DNA from: Kordiimonas sp. SCSIO 12603
Lineage (GTDB): Bacteria > Pseudomonadota > Alphaproteobacteria > Sphingomonadales > Kordiimonadaceae
Direction of reading: 5' to 3'
DNA: 64,000 nt
Assembly (NCBI RefSeq): GCF_024398035.1
Contig: NZ_CP073748.1
Coordinates: 1,401,520 to 1,465,519 of the forward strand
Part shown: one piece after another, positions 42,511 through 49,947 of the stretch
How the letters are laid out: each line of letters opens with the position of its first letter
How positions within the stretch are numbered: position 1 is the first letter of the stretch
Made by a program: the position numbers and the translations under genes
Notes under the pieces: model-generated
Told to the model about the DNA's origin: nothing
The model's database searches: none
The model's input: only the letters and a program-made list of their open reading frames with translations

Positions 42511-43098
42511 ATGTATATCAGTAAAAGAGAGTTTCTCGAGCTGTTGAAATGTTGGCAGGATATGCCAAAAACCCTTTCACACACGCCCGCTAAAACCACT
42601 TTTACACCATCATCTATCTCAAAACTATTACCTCATGTTTTCCTGATGAAACAAAACCGTGATGGGGAATTCCAGCTTAGGCTTATTGGAACTGAATTGG
42701 AGACCATGCTTGGGGGTAAAGAAGCAAGTCGATCCCGTTTTCAACAGCTTGCCCGTGATGAAAATGACTTTTTCGGTGAATTTGTAAATCGCAGTATGAA
42801 AGAGCCTATCGGGGGCTTGCTTAGCCAAAAAATAAAACTCGGGGAAGAAGGCTATATCAGATTTGAAGCTTTCACTGTTCCGTTGGCAGATAAAGCGGGA
42901 GTGCCTCGCTATGTGCTTGGGGCCGTGTCGGCTGAGCGGCATTTCCTTAACCCTCCGCTGCAGGGTGGTATCCATGAGGAACCCCGTATCAATTTCTTCG
43001 ATTTAAATGCAGCAGATCTGGAACTTGGGATCAGAAATCACTTTGTGCAGCAAGAAGAAATGGCGGCAGAAACAACAGCCCAGTATATTGTTCATTAA
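42511..43098 (+). CDS. PAS_5 protein within the prophage
   Basis: 195 residues from the ATG at 42511, directly after GGAGGTGCTT. The family pattern is clear: FLELLKCWQDMPKTLSHTPA, FTPSSISKLLPHVFLMKQNR, FQLRLIGTELETMLGGKEAS and FEAFTVPLADKAGVPRYVLG. Upstream at about 42463 is TATACT, a possible -10, so the gene may have its own promoter. The family is a host family in this genome (three copies at 22-25 kb), so the phage copies may mimic or tap a host sensory network. Confidence 0.8.
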   Translation: MYISKREFLELLKCWQDMPKTLSHTPAKTTFTPSSISKLLPHVFLMKQNRDGEFQLRLIGTELETMLGGKEASRSRFQQLARDENDFFGEFVNRSMKEPIGGLLSQKIKLGEEGYIRFEAFTVPLADKAGVPRYVLGAVSAERHFLNPPLQGGIHEEPRINFFDLNAADLELGIRNHFVQQEEMAAETTAQYIVH

Positions 43099-43529
43099 CA
43101 GCTTCGGAAAAGAAATAAGATATCTGGGAAAGCTACTGACTACAGATTATTATGGCGAGATATTGCCTGCCGTGAGTGAATTCTAGGCTTACAAGCTGCT
43201 TAATAAAAAAGGTAATGTGATAAATATCAACACCTTCCTCTGAATGTTGAAAGTGTATGGTTTTTTGATGTTATCACTATCTTTCATTTGGAAAATTACA
43301 TTCGATTACGCGACTTATGCTGGAAGTGCAGCGAGACGCTCGCGTAAAATTTACAACAGCTTCATCGCGGATTGATTGCATTCTTTGCAAGGGTACATAG
43401 AATTGAATTCTACACGTTCTATGAAGGTTTTAACTCTTTGTTTAGGTATTGGCCCTTAGGTGGGTGATGGGGTCGAATTATAGTATTGTGTAATTTACAG
43501 CTTTAGGCTGTATTAATGAGGGTGATGTA
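43099..43529. other. 431-bp intergenic region
   Basis: No gene seen. It contains GCGAG/CTCGC (43331-43335 with 43339-43343), GTAAAATTTAC (43344-43354) and the palindrome TAGAATTGAATTCTA (43398-43412), whose arms match the palindrome at 20408-20423. It probably carries the promoter of the next PAS_5 gene. Confidence 0.45.
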
Positions 43530-44069
43530 GTGCTCTTAGATCAAATGCCAATGGCGGGCCTCTCCGAAGCTACCAGAAAGTTGGTAACTTATTGGCAAAG
43601 CTTACCTCAAACCGGTGAATTCAGGGTGCCTGAACGCCGTGTTTTCCAAAGCGGGCCTGTGGTTGCGCCCTATTTGTCAGAGCTATTTATCATTGAGTGG
43701 AAATCCGTCGATGAAATTATCATTCGGCTTTCCGGTACCAAACTTGACCGTATTCTTGGCCGCGAAGTAACAGGCGAAAACCTGTTCGATTTATTGCCTC
43801 CGGAATTATGCGAAGAAGAAAAAAGCTATTACCAGCATCTGAAAGATAGTGGGTGCGCCGGTATGCTTACTCGAGCAGCACAAAATCTAAATAATTTTCC
43901 AATTGTCTATAGAACAGTACATCTTCCGCTTGCGGATAAGGAAGGTAATCTCAAATACTGGATTGGCACAGGTAGTATGCTCTCTGAAGAACAGGTGCGT
44001 TCAGAATATGCAGGCATTGATTTCACGACTGTTTTTGAATTAGGTCGTGAATTTTTTCAGTGTCACTAA
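43530..44069 (+). CDS. PAS_5 protein within the prophage
   Basis: 179 residues; GTG start after GAGGGTGATGTA. KLVTYWQSLPQTGEFRVPER, FQSGPVVAPYLSELFIIEWK, IIIRLSGTKLDRILGREVTG and YRTVHLPLADKEGNLKYWIG match the PAS_5 pattern. No other domain. The sequence is only distantly like the neighbouring copies, so this is not a recent duplication. Confidence 0.8.
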   Translation: MLLDQMPMAGLSEATRKLVTYWQSLPQTGEFRVPERRVFQSGPVVAPYLSELFIIEWKSVDEIIIRLSGTKLDRILGREVTGENLFDLLPPELCEEEKSYYQHLKDSGCAGMLTRAAQNLNNFPIVYRTVHLPLADKEGNLKYWIGTGSMLSEEQVRSEYAGIDFTTVFELGREFFQCH

Positions 44070-44202
44070 GTCTAAGCCAAGTCTTTCAAATAAATCTGCA
44101 AATAAATAACTACTGACCTTTTCTTTTTTCAGGAAAAGAATACACTTATCCACTAATGAAGCCATGTTTATTATATAAAATTGATGGATAGTGGGATTTC
44201 GA

Positions 44203-44754
44203 ATGTATTCGAGAAACAGCCCAACTTATGAGGCTGCTGCAAAAATTGCATCATATGGCACTCTTCTTTTAGGGGAAGATGTACTTCCCCTGTCTCCTGC
44301 AGCTAGAAAGCTTTATGAGCTTTATCAGTCTGCCGCAGTAGATGGCCTTGCTGACCGTAAGAAAATCAGCCTGCCAACTCTTGGCCGCATGGCTGCTCAG
44401 GTTACTATTTTTGAACCTGTTCCTCTTAATCCTGATGATCTGGAAAATGAAGCGGAAGATGATGCCCGCATCAGGCTTCTTGGTTCTGCAACGGCGCAGT
44501 TTTATGGGGAAATCACGGGTACACTGATATCCGAATATAAAAACGCCACTATTGCGGGGCGTATTTTAAAGGCTATCCGGCTTTGCCAGATGGAACGTAA
44601 TATTCTGGCAGCTGCTACCAAAATTGATGGGGCTGAAACCCCGCTTGAACTGCGCGCGATATATTTCCCTATGACCACAGACGGCAAAAACGCCAACCAG
44701 ATTTTCTGTCATCTAGCTATCAGCGAAATGGTAGAAGATAGCATTCAGCTTTAA
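44203..44754 (+). CDS. Divergent PAS_5-like protein within the prophage
   Basis: About 183 residues. AARKLYELYQSAAVDGLADR, ISLPTLGRMAAQVTIFEPVP, DARIRLLGSATAQFYGEITG and LELRAIYFPMTTDGKNANQI keep the PAS_5 order but are more diverged than the others. It lies directly before the first copy of the 77-bp regulatory repeat, which begins at its stop codon. Its position before the late operon would suit a late-gene control protein, but that is inference. Confidence 0.6.
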   Translation: MYSRNSPTYEAAAKIASYGTLLLGEDVLPLSPAARKLYELYQSAAVDGLADRKKISLPTLGRMAAQVTIFEPVPLNPDDLENEAEDDARIRLLGSATAQFYGEITGTLISEYKNATIAGRILKAIRLCQMERNILAAATKIDGAETPLELRAIYFPMTTDGKNANQIFCHLAISEMVEDSIQL

Positions 44755-44827
44755 TTTACGAAAAACGTAAAAAATAACTTGCACCTTAATGCATAATATT
44801 GCACTATAGGGATAGTTAAGATCTGCA
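44751..44827 (+). repeat. 77-bp regulatory repeat, copy 1
   Basis: It matches 46146-46222 at 74 of 77 positions. It contains TTTACGAAAAACGTAAA (44755-44771), which fits the repressor operator, then TTGCAC at 44779-44784 and again at 44799-44804, exactly 20 bases apart. TTGCAC-N17-CACTAT could be a weak promoter, or the two TTGCAC boxes could be an activator site. It stands before a secreted protein gene. Confidence 0.85.
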
Positions 44828-44930
44828 AATATGTGTGACGTCGGCGATTAAATTCGTGTGATAGCGTTCACAAGTATTTCTCTTCATGGTAGCAGTTATA
44901 TTATTTTATATATTATTGCGTGTGGGGGCT

Positions 44931-45662
44931 ATGAATACTCTTTCAATTTTGCTTATGGCTACGTCAGGTTTCTTGAATTCTGAAACAGCAAAGCCAGTCG
45001 AAAATGCACCTTTTGTTTTTTACTTGTCTGAAAAGAATTTAAGCGCAGTCACAAAATCTAAACTTGGCGTACATGGTGCGCCCTCTGTTTATTTGGATGA
45101 AGATACTGAGTTTTCTGTTTGTTCGGTGTCGTCTGGTACAGATATTATACCTTTGGAACGATTTCTTGAATTTTCTTATGAAAGTAAAAAGCAGGTACCA
45201 GTAGCGGGTGTTTGCCAACAGTTTATGCCCGGACGCCGGATGTTGAGTTTATCACCCTCAAGTGAGTTTGATGTTCGTAAAGCAGCAGGGATTAAGCTCT
45301 CTTTTACGCCAAAGAACTATGAGATAAACATTTTACATCTCTCTGTTTTCAGTAAGGATAAAGAACCTATCCGTTTTGAATTGAAAGATAACGTTTCTGT
45401 TTCGGTTGGGGAAGCTGGGCACACAATTGAGTATGTAGGCTCCAAACCACGTTGGAAGCCAGATGTAGGGTGCAGAGCGGTGATAGAGCATGAACTGGGT
45501 AGGTCTTCTAAGCCGGTGTCATGTTCAAATTTAAGGCCTGGCCATTATGAGCTTTACTATAATGGTCCAAGAGAAAACGTGATTGCCGAAGTGAATGTGA
45601 TGGTTTCCTTCGAGAAATTTGATCCTAATTTGCAGACACGTCCTGAGAGTGAACTGGATTAA
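44931..45662 (+). CDS. Secreted protein of unknown function in prophage insert
   Basis: About 243 residues from the ATG at 44931 (TGGGGG upstream), with signal-peptide-like MNTLSILLMATSGFLNSE; a longer start at 44886 would add a hydrophobic segment. The mature part is beta-rich with four cysteines (VCSV, VCQQF, VGCRAV, VSCSNL) likely in disulphides. No family recognised. It is preceded by copy 1 of the regulatory repeat, and lies in a segment absent from typical phages of this type, so it is probably a lysogenic-conversion or late-exported gene. Confidence 0.6.
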   Translation: MNTLSILLMATSGFLNSETAKPVENAPFVFYLSEKNLSAVTKSKLGVHGAPSVYLDEDTEFSVCSVSSGTDIIPLERFLEFSYESKKQVPVAGVCQQFMPGRRMLSLSPSSEFDVRKAAGIKLSFTPKNYEINILHLSVFSKDKEPIRFELKDNVSVSVGEAGHTIEYVGSKPRWKPDVGCRAVIEHELGRSSKPVSCSNLRPGHYELYYNGPRENVIAEVNVMVSFEKFDPNLQTRPESELD

Positions 45663-45664
45663 GC

Positions 45665-46033
45665 TTAACGGTGCTGGTCAATCAGTACAGGGTATCCGTC
45701 AGGATCAATCACCATAAAGCTGCCGGGTCCACTATCGCCGCCGCCTTCGTTTTGAATTTCTAGGCCGACTGCTTTCAGTTTGGCTTTAATATCTCGAACA
45801 TCTTCAAAGGATGGCAGTTCGCCCGCTGATTGGTCCCACCCGGGGTTGAAGGTAAGCATGGGGCCTTCGAACATGCCTTCAAACAGGCCAACGAGTGTTT
45901 CACCATTTTTCATGATCAGATATTTATGGTCTTCGTTTCCGGCGAATTGATTGAAACCAAGGGCTTCATAAAAGGCCTTTGATTTTGCCAGGTCTTTCAC
46001 GCCGAGACTGATAGAGAAAGCACCAAGTTCCAT
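45665..46033 (-). CDS. VOC-family (glyoxalase/bleomycin-resistance fold) protein
   Basis: 122 residues from the ATG at 46033, with AGGAG upstream. ISLGVKDLAKSKAFYEALGF at the start, and SFMVIDPDGYPVLIDQH at the end, with HKYLIMKNGETLVGLFEGMF between, form the paired beta-alpha-beta modules of VOC proteins. These bind metals or toxic ligands; the specific role is unknown. It is on the opposite strand to the late genes and lies between the two copies of the 77-bp repeat, so it came in with the insert. Confidence 0.85.
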   Translation of the reverse strand: MELGAFSISLGVKDLAKSKAFYEALGFNQFAGNEDHKYLIMKNGETLVGLFEGMFEGPMLTFNPGWDQSAGELPSFEDVRDIKAKLKAVGLEIQNEGGGDSGPGSFMVIDPDGYPVLIDQHR

Positions 46034-46145
46034 GGGTATTGCTCCTGCGAGTATGAATGCGAACTCTGAAACTACCACATATACTGTTTGGGCTTTTGAG
46101 CCGGATGTCAATCGCAGAACGATAGGCATATCCGGCATTTAGAAA

Positions 46146-46222
46146 TTAATTTACGAAAAACGTAAAAAATAACTTGCACCCTAATGCATAATATTGCACC
46201 ATAGGGATAGTTAAGTTCTGCA
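46146..46222 (+). repeat. 77-bp regulatory repeat, copy 2, before the terminase genes
   Basis: It differs from copy 1 at three of 77 positions. Operator TTTACGAAAAACGTAAA at 46150-46166; TTGCAC boxes at 46174-46179 and 46194-46199. It is followed by a terminator at 46291-46324 and then the small terminase gene, so it is most likely the late-operon control region. Confidence 0.85.
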
Positions 46223-46290
46223 GTTGTGTGCGTCTGGGTGGGCAGCCCGGTTTCACGCTTACCATAGAAGATCATATAAAGATTATTATC

Positions 46291-46324
46291 AAAGCACGCG
46301 GTATTTGCTCGCGTGCTTTTCTCG
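46291..46324 (+). terminator. Intrinsic terminator between late promoter region and terS
   Basis: AAAGCACGCG (46291-46300) pairs with CGCGTGCTTT (46310-46319), followed by TCTCGTTTTT. No plus-strand gene lies between repeat copy 2 and this hairpin, so it would cut short a leader RNA of about 100 bases. This resembles the lambda late leader stopped at tR'. Confidence 0.75.
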
Positions 46325-46353
46325 TTTTTACCTTTGTATATAGGAAGGGCTTC

Positions 46354-46800
46354 ATGAAACTGGGATGCGAAAAGCTGGAACAGCAAAAAGCTATCAAAGC
46401 CAAGTTTCTGGATTTTCTTTCTGAAGGCTATTCTGTGGTGAAAGCGGCTGAAGCTGCAGGTGTTTCGGGACGCACTGTTTATAAATGGCGACGAGTGGAT
46501 ATCGCCTTTGCTGTTGAATGGGAGCAGGCGCTCGATATCGCCACTGATCTTATTGAGGAAGAAGCAATGCGCCGCGCCGTAAAAGGGGTTGCAAAACCCG
46601 TTTACCGTGGCGGTGAAGTGGTGGGCCACGTGCAGGATTATTCCGATAGCATGCTTATGTTTCTTCTCAAGGCGCGCAGGCCAGAAAAATACAATGATAA
46701 AGCAGGGAAAGCTGATCAGCAGACCCTTGATACAGTTGGGGTGAAAGATGCGCTTCTCCGTAAGTTCCGTGCGGTCGCTCAGCCGCCCAAAAAGAACTGA
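46354..46800 (+). CDS. terS: Terminase small subunit
   Basis: About 148 residues from the ATG at 46354 (AGGAAGGGC upstream). The N-terminal helix-turn-helix FLSEGYSVVKAAEAAGVSGR followed by TVYKWRR, and the conserved RRPEKYNDK late in the protein, are typical of small terminase subunits, which recognise phage DNA for packaging. It overlaps the large-subunit gene by 53 bases. An acidic centre (ALDIATDLIEEEAMRRAVKG) forms the oligomer core in relatives. Confidence 0.85.
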   Translation: MKLGCEKLEQQKAIKAKFLDFLSEGYSVVKAAEAAGVSGRTVYKWRRVDIAFAVEWEQALDIATDLIEEEAMRRAVKGVAKPVYRGGEVVGHVQDYSDSMLMFLLKARRPEKYNDKAGKADQQTLDTVGVKDALLRKFRAVAQPPKKN

Positions 46801-48052
46801 GTTTCTTAAAAGTCTTACCGACGAGGAAGCAGCGCTCCTTTTTTATGATTGGTCCTTCTGGGCAAGGCGTAGCCAATTACCGCCAAAAGGCGCTTGGGCG
46901 CACTGGCTTGTACTCGCGGGTCGCGGCTTCGGGAAAACACGCGCAGGTGCCGAATGGGTTAGGGGGCTGGTGGAAATAGCGGAAGCGGAAAAAGATCCGG
47001 TCCGTATAGCACTTGTTGCCCCCACACTCCATGATGGTCGCGCGGTGATGATTGAAGGCGATAGCGGCCTTATGAGGATTTGCCCGCCTTGGGCAACGCC
47101 AAAGTTTGAAAGCAGTAAACGTACACTTACGTGGCCCGGTGGCTCGGTTGCTACCCTGTTTAGTGCTGAAGAGCCTGAACGCTTGCGGGGGCCGCAGCAT
47201 CATGCCGCCTGGTGTGATGAGCTGTGTGCTTGGCGGCATCAGGAAAGCACGTGGGATAACTTGCTGTTTGGGCTTCGACTTGGCAGCAACCCGCGCTCCA
47301 TGATTACGACAACACCAAAGCCCACAGCGCTTCTGAAGGCACTTCTTAAAGCTGATGATGTTGCTGTCACACGGGGCAGTACATTTGATAATATGGATAA
47401 TCTGGCCCGCAGTTTTAAAAGCCAGATTTTAAAAAAATACGAAGGCACGCGTCTGGGGCGTCAGGAACTAATGGCAGAGGTGCTGGAAGATGTGGCTGGC
47501 GCTTTGTGGCAACGCGCGCATCTCGATACGCTCAGGGTGTATAAAGCCCCTGAGCTGGACCGCCTTGTGGTGGCCATTGACCCACCGGCCACAGCCGGAG
47601 AAAACGCCGATGAATGCGGTATTGTTGCTGCTGGTACTGCTGGCGAGCAAGCCTATGTGCTGGCGGATTGCAGTGTTCAGGGCTTGTCTCCAAATGGCTG
47701 GGCGCGGCGGGCAGTGGCGCTTTATCATACATTGAAGGCAGATCGTATCGTGATTGAGGTAAATCAGGGCGGTGCGATGGCGGAAAGTGTGATCCGGCAG
47801 GTGGACGCTACAGTACCTATTACCGCTGTCCACGCCACTCGCGGCAAACGTACACGGGCTGAACCTGTTGCCAGTCTTTATGAACTATCTCGCGTGCACC
47901 ATGTGGGTGCGTTCCCGCAGCTCGAAGACCAGATGTGCAGTTTTACCGGTGCGGGGCCCGGCAGCAGCCCAGACAGGCTTGATGCTCTTGTTTATGCCAT
48001 CTCTGATTTAATGCTCGGGCACAGCGCCTCACCGCAAATAAGGAAACTTTGA
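46748..48052 (+). CDS. terL: Terminase large subunit, DNA-packaging ATPase/nuclease
   Basis: 434 residues. Walker A LAGRGFGKTRAG (about 54-65), Walker B near HHAAWCDELCAW, and nuclease acidic residues in VVAIDPPATAGENADECG and SSPDRLDALVYAISDLM. This is the GTA/HK97-like large terminase (RcGTA ORFg2 type). It cuts and pumps DNA into proheads through the portal. Start ATG at 46748 overlaps terS. Its stop overlaps the portal start (TGATG), as in most such operons. Confidence 0.93.
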   Translation: MRFSVSSVRSLSRPKRTEFLKSLTDEEAALLFYDWSFWARRSQLPPKGAWAHWLVLAGRGFGKTRAGAEWVRGLVEIAEAEKDPVRIALVAPTLHDGRAVMIEGDSGLMRICPPWATPKFESSKRTLTWPGGSVATLFSAEEPERLRGPQHHAAWCDELCAWRHQESTWDNLLFGLRLGSNPRSMITTTPKPTALLKALLKADDVAVTRGSTFDNMDNLARSFKSQILKKYEGTRLGRQELMAEVLEDVAGALWQRAHLDTLRVYKAPELDRLVVAIDPPATAGENADECGIVAAGTAGEQAYVLADCSVQGLSPNGWARRAVALYHTLKADRIVIEVNQGGAMAESVIRQVDATVPITAVHATRGKRTRAEPVASLYELSRVHHVGAFPQLEDQMCSFTGAGPGSSPDRLDALVYAISDLMLGHSASPQIRKL

Positions 48053-49221
48053 TGTCAGTATTCGACACGCTTTTTAAACGAAAACAGGCACCGCGCGGTG
48101 CGGCAAAAGATGGTGAAGCATATTCAGCCAAACGCCCGATTTACAGCCGCGTTGGCCCAGGTCAGGCAATTGCAACCCCGCGCCGATACGATAAGCTTGC
48201 CAAAGAAGGTTACCTGCAGAATGTAATTGCATACCGGGCGATTAATCTGGTGGCAAAAGCGGTGGCTAGTATTCCGTTTGTGGTGGAAGAGGGCGGTAAG
48301 CGAATGAGCACGCATCCGCTTGCCAAGTTGATTATGCGACCGAACCCAAAGCTGCGCGGTGAAAACTTTCTCTATAACCTTGTGGGCTATTATATGATTG
48401 CGGGTAACGCTTATGCGTTTGCCGCAGGCCCAAAGGAAGGCGCGCCAAAAGAACTATGGCTCTTGCGGCCAGATACCATGAGTGTGATTGAAGGCACAGA
48501 CGGTTTGCCAGCTGGCTATGAACAGCAGGTGATGGGCAAAAAACAACGTTTTGTGGTGCCCAGTGTGTTGCACTGGAAAACATTTAATCCGCTCTCTGAT
48601 TGGTATGGTATGGCGCCTTTAGAGGCTGCGGCAACATCTGTGGATGCCCATAATGACGGTAGCCGCTGGAACCTGGCACTTATCCAGAATGGAGGCACAC
48701 CTTCAGGTGTTCTTTATCAGGAAGATGCGGATCATCCTCTTACGGAAGCGCAGTTTGAAGCCCTGAAAACGCAGGTGGAAACTCAGTATACAGGTGCCTT
48801 AAATGCAGGCCGCCCGCTACTCCTTGAAGGGGGGCTTAAGTGGCAGGATATGGGCATGAGCCCGAAGGATATGGATTGGTCATCTTCAAAGAATATGAGC
48901 GCACGTGAGATTGCGCTGGCATTTGGTGTGCCGCCACAAATGGTGGGCGTGCCGGATAGCATGACATATTCAAACTATAGAGAAGCGCGGCAGAGCCTGT
49001 GGGAGGATACAATTATCCCGCTGGCAAGCGATATCGCCGCCGAGCTGACGGCATGGCTCGCCCCCAAGTTTGGTGGTGCGGAGACAAAGCTGATGCTTGA
49101 GCTGGATGATATCCCCGCGCTCGCCGATAAACGCGCTCGCCGGTTCGACCGTATCGCGAATGCAAACTTCCTGAAGGATGAAGAAAAACGAGAAATGCTG
49201 GGATTTAGTACCAAAAACTAG
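48052..49221 (+). CDS. HK97-family portal protein
   Basis: 389 residues from the ATG overlapping the terminase stop. VIAYRAINLVAKAVASIPFV, YMIAGNAYAFAAGPKEGAPK, VLHWKTFNPLSDWYGMAPLE, IQNGGTPSGVLYQ and AFGVPPQMVGVPDSMTYSNY are characteristic of HK97 gp3/RcGTA ORFg3 portals, the 12-mer at the capsid vertex through which DNA passes. The family length is normal. The next phage gene (protease) is 0.7 kb away because of an inserted gene. Confidence 0.95.
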   Translation: MSVFDTLFKRKQAPRGAAKDGEAYSAKRPIYSRVGPGQAIATPRRYDKLAKEGYLQNVIAYRAINLVAKAVASIPFVVEEGGKRMSTHPLAKLIMRPNPKLRGENFLYNLVGYYMIAGNAYAFAAGPKEGAPKELWLLRPDTMSVIEGTDGLPAGYEQQVMGKKQRFVVPSVLHWKTFNPLSDWYGMAPLEAAATSVDAHNDGSRWNLALIQNGGTPSGVLYQEDADHPLTEAQFEALKTQVETQYTGALNAGRPLLLEGGLKWQDMGMSPKDMDWSSSKNMSAREIALAFGVPPQMVGVPDSMTYSNYREARQSLWEDTIIPLASDIAAELTAWLAPKFGGAETKLMLELDDIPALADKRARRFDRIANANFLKDEEKREMLGFSTKN

Positions 49222-49296
49222 CAATCTTAACGTGTTCTGGAAAATTTAACCTTTTTGCGCTATACTCTTTCTACAGATACAGAAAGGGCGTTCTCA

Positions 49297-49806
49297 GTGA
49301 AACACGTTGTGTGCCCTTGTTGTAATAAGGGCGTTCAAAATCGACATCTCTATATGGCGCATCTGCCCGCCACCGTTGTGTGCACGGGCTGCGGAACCTG
49401 GCTTACCATCGATGTAAAATCAACTGGCAGTATGCCTGCACTTGTGGTTTTCCTCGGGGTAGTGGTTGCCAGCCTGTTCTGGTTGCCGATCCTAGTGCTT
49501 GCACCGCTCACACTGGTGCTTACCCTTAGGGACAGGCAGCGTTTCACCGTTGAAACCGCAAAACGCTGTAAGCCAAAGTTATGGACTGTCACCGAAGAAA
49601 ATGGTGAATTGTGCCAGAAAGATATGCCTGTGAAGATGGAAAAGATCAGGGCAGGGCGCGAAAGTCTGCGACGCCAGCTTTCCCAATCACATAAAATGGT
49701 ACATCTCTCAAGCTTCAGGGATATACCGCCGCATATTAAATCAAAACAGGAAAAAAAATACGGAACGCCGAGTGATGAAGATAAACCACCAGGCTTGCCG
49801 CATTAG
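49297..49806 (+). CDS. Zinc-ribbon membrane protein, inserted gene
   Basis: About 169 residues, GTG start after AAAGGGCG. The N-terminus has two cysteine pairs, HVVCPCCNKGVQ and VVCTGCGTWL, forming a zinc ribbon, then two adjacent membrane segments (MPALVVFLGVVVASLFWLPI; LVLAPLTLVLTL) and a basic hydrophilic tail. TATACT at 49261-49266 could be its own -10, and a strong terminator follows at 49867. A gene with its own promoter and terminator between portal and protease fits the definition of a phage moron. Function unknown. Confidence 0.65.
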   Translation: MKHVVCPCCNKGVQNRHLYMAHLPATVVCTGCGTWLTIDVKSTGSMPALVVFLGVVVASLFWLPILVLAPLTLVLTLRDRQRFTVETAKRCKPKLWTVTEENGELCQKDMPVKMEKIRAGRESLRRQLSQSHKMVHLSSFRDIPPHIKSKQEKKYGTPSDEDKPPGLPH

Positions 49807-49866
49807 CCTGATTTAAAAGTTTCCTCCCAGATGAGTGTGAGGCATAGCCTTATTGCTCAGCTCAAT

Positions 49867-49902
49867 AACCCGCATACATCCCCAATGTATGCGGGTTCTT
49901 TT
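49867..49902 (+). terminator. Intrinsic terminator before the prohead protease
   Basis: AACCCGCATACAT (49867-49879) pairs with ATGTATGCGGGTT (49885-49897), a 13-bp perfect stem, then CTTTTT. It ends the zinc-ribbon gene and lies 46 bases before the protease start. Confidence 0.85.
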
Positions 49903-49947
49903 TATCTGAATACGGCTGCAGGGCCCAAACGAACCAAGAGAATTTGC

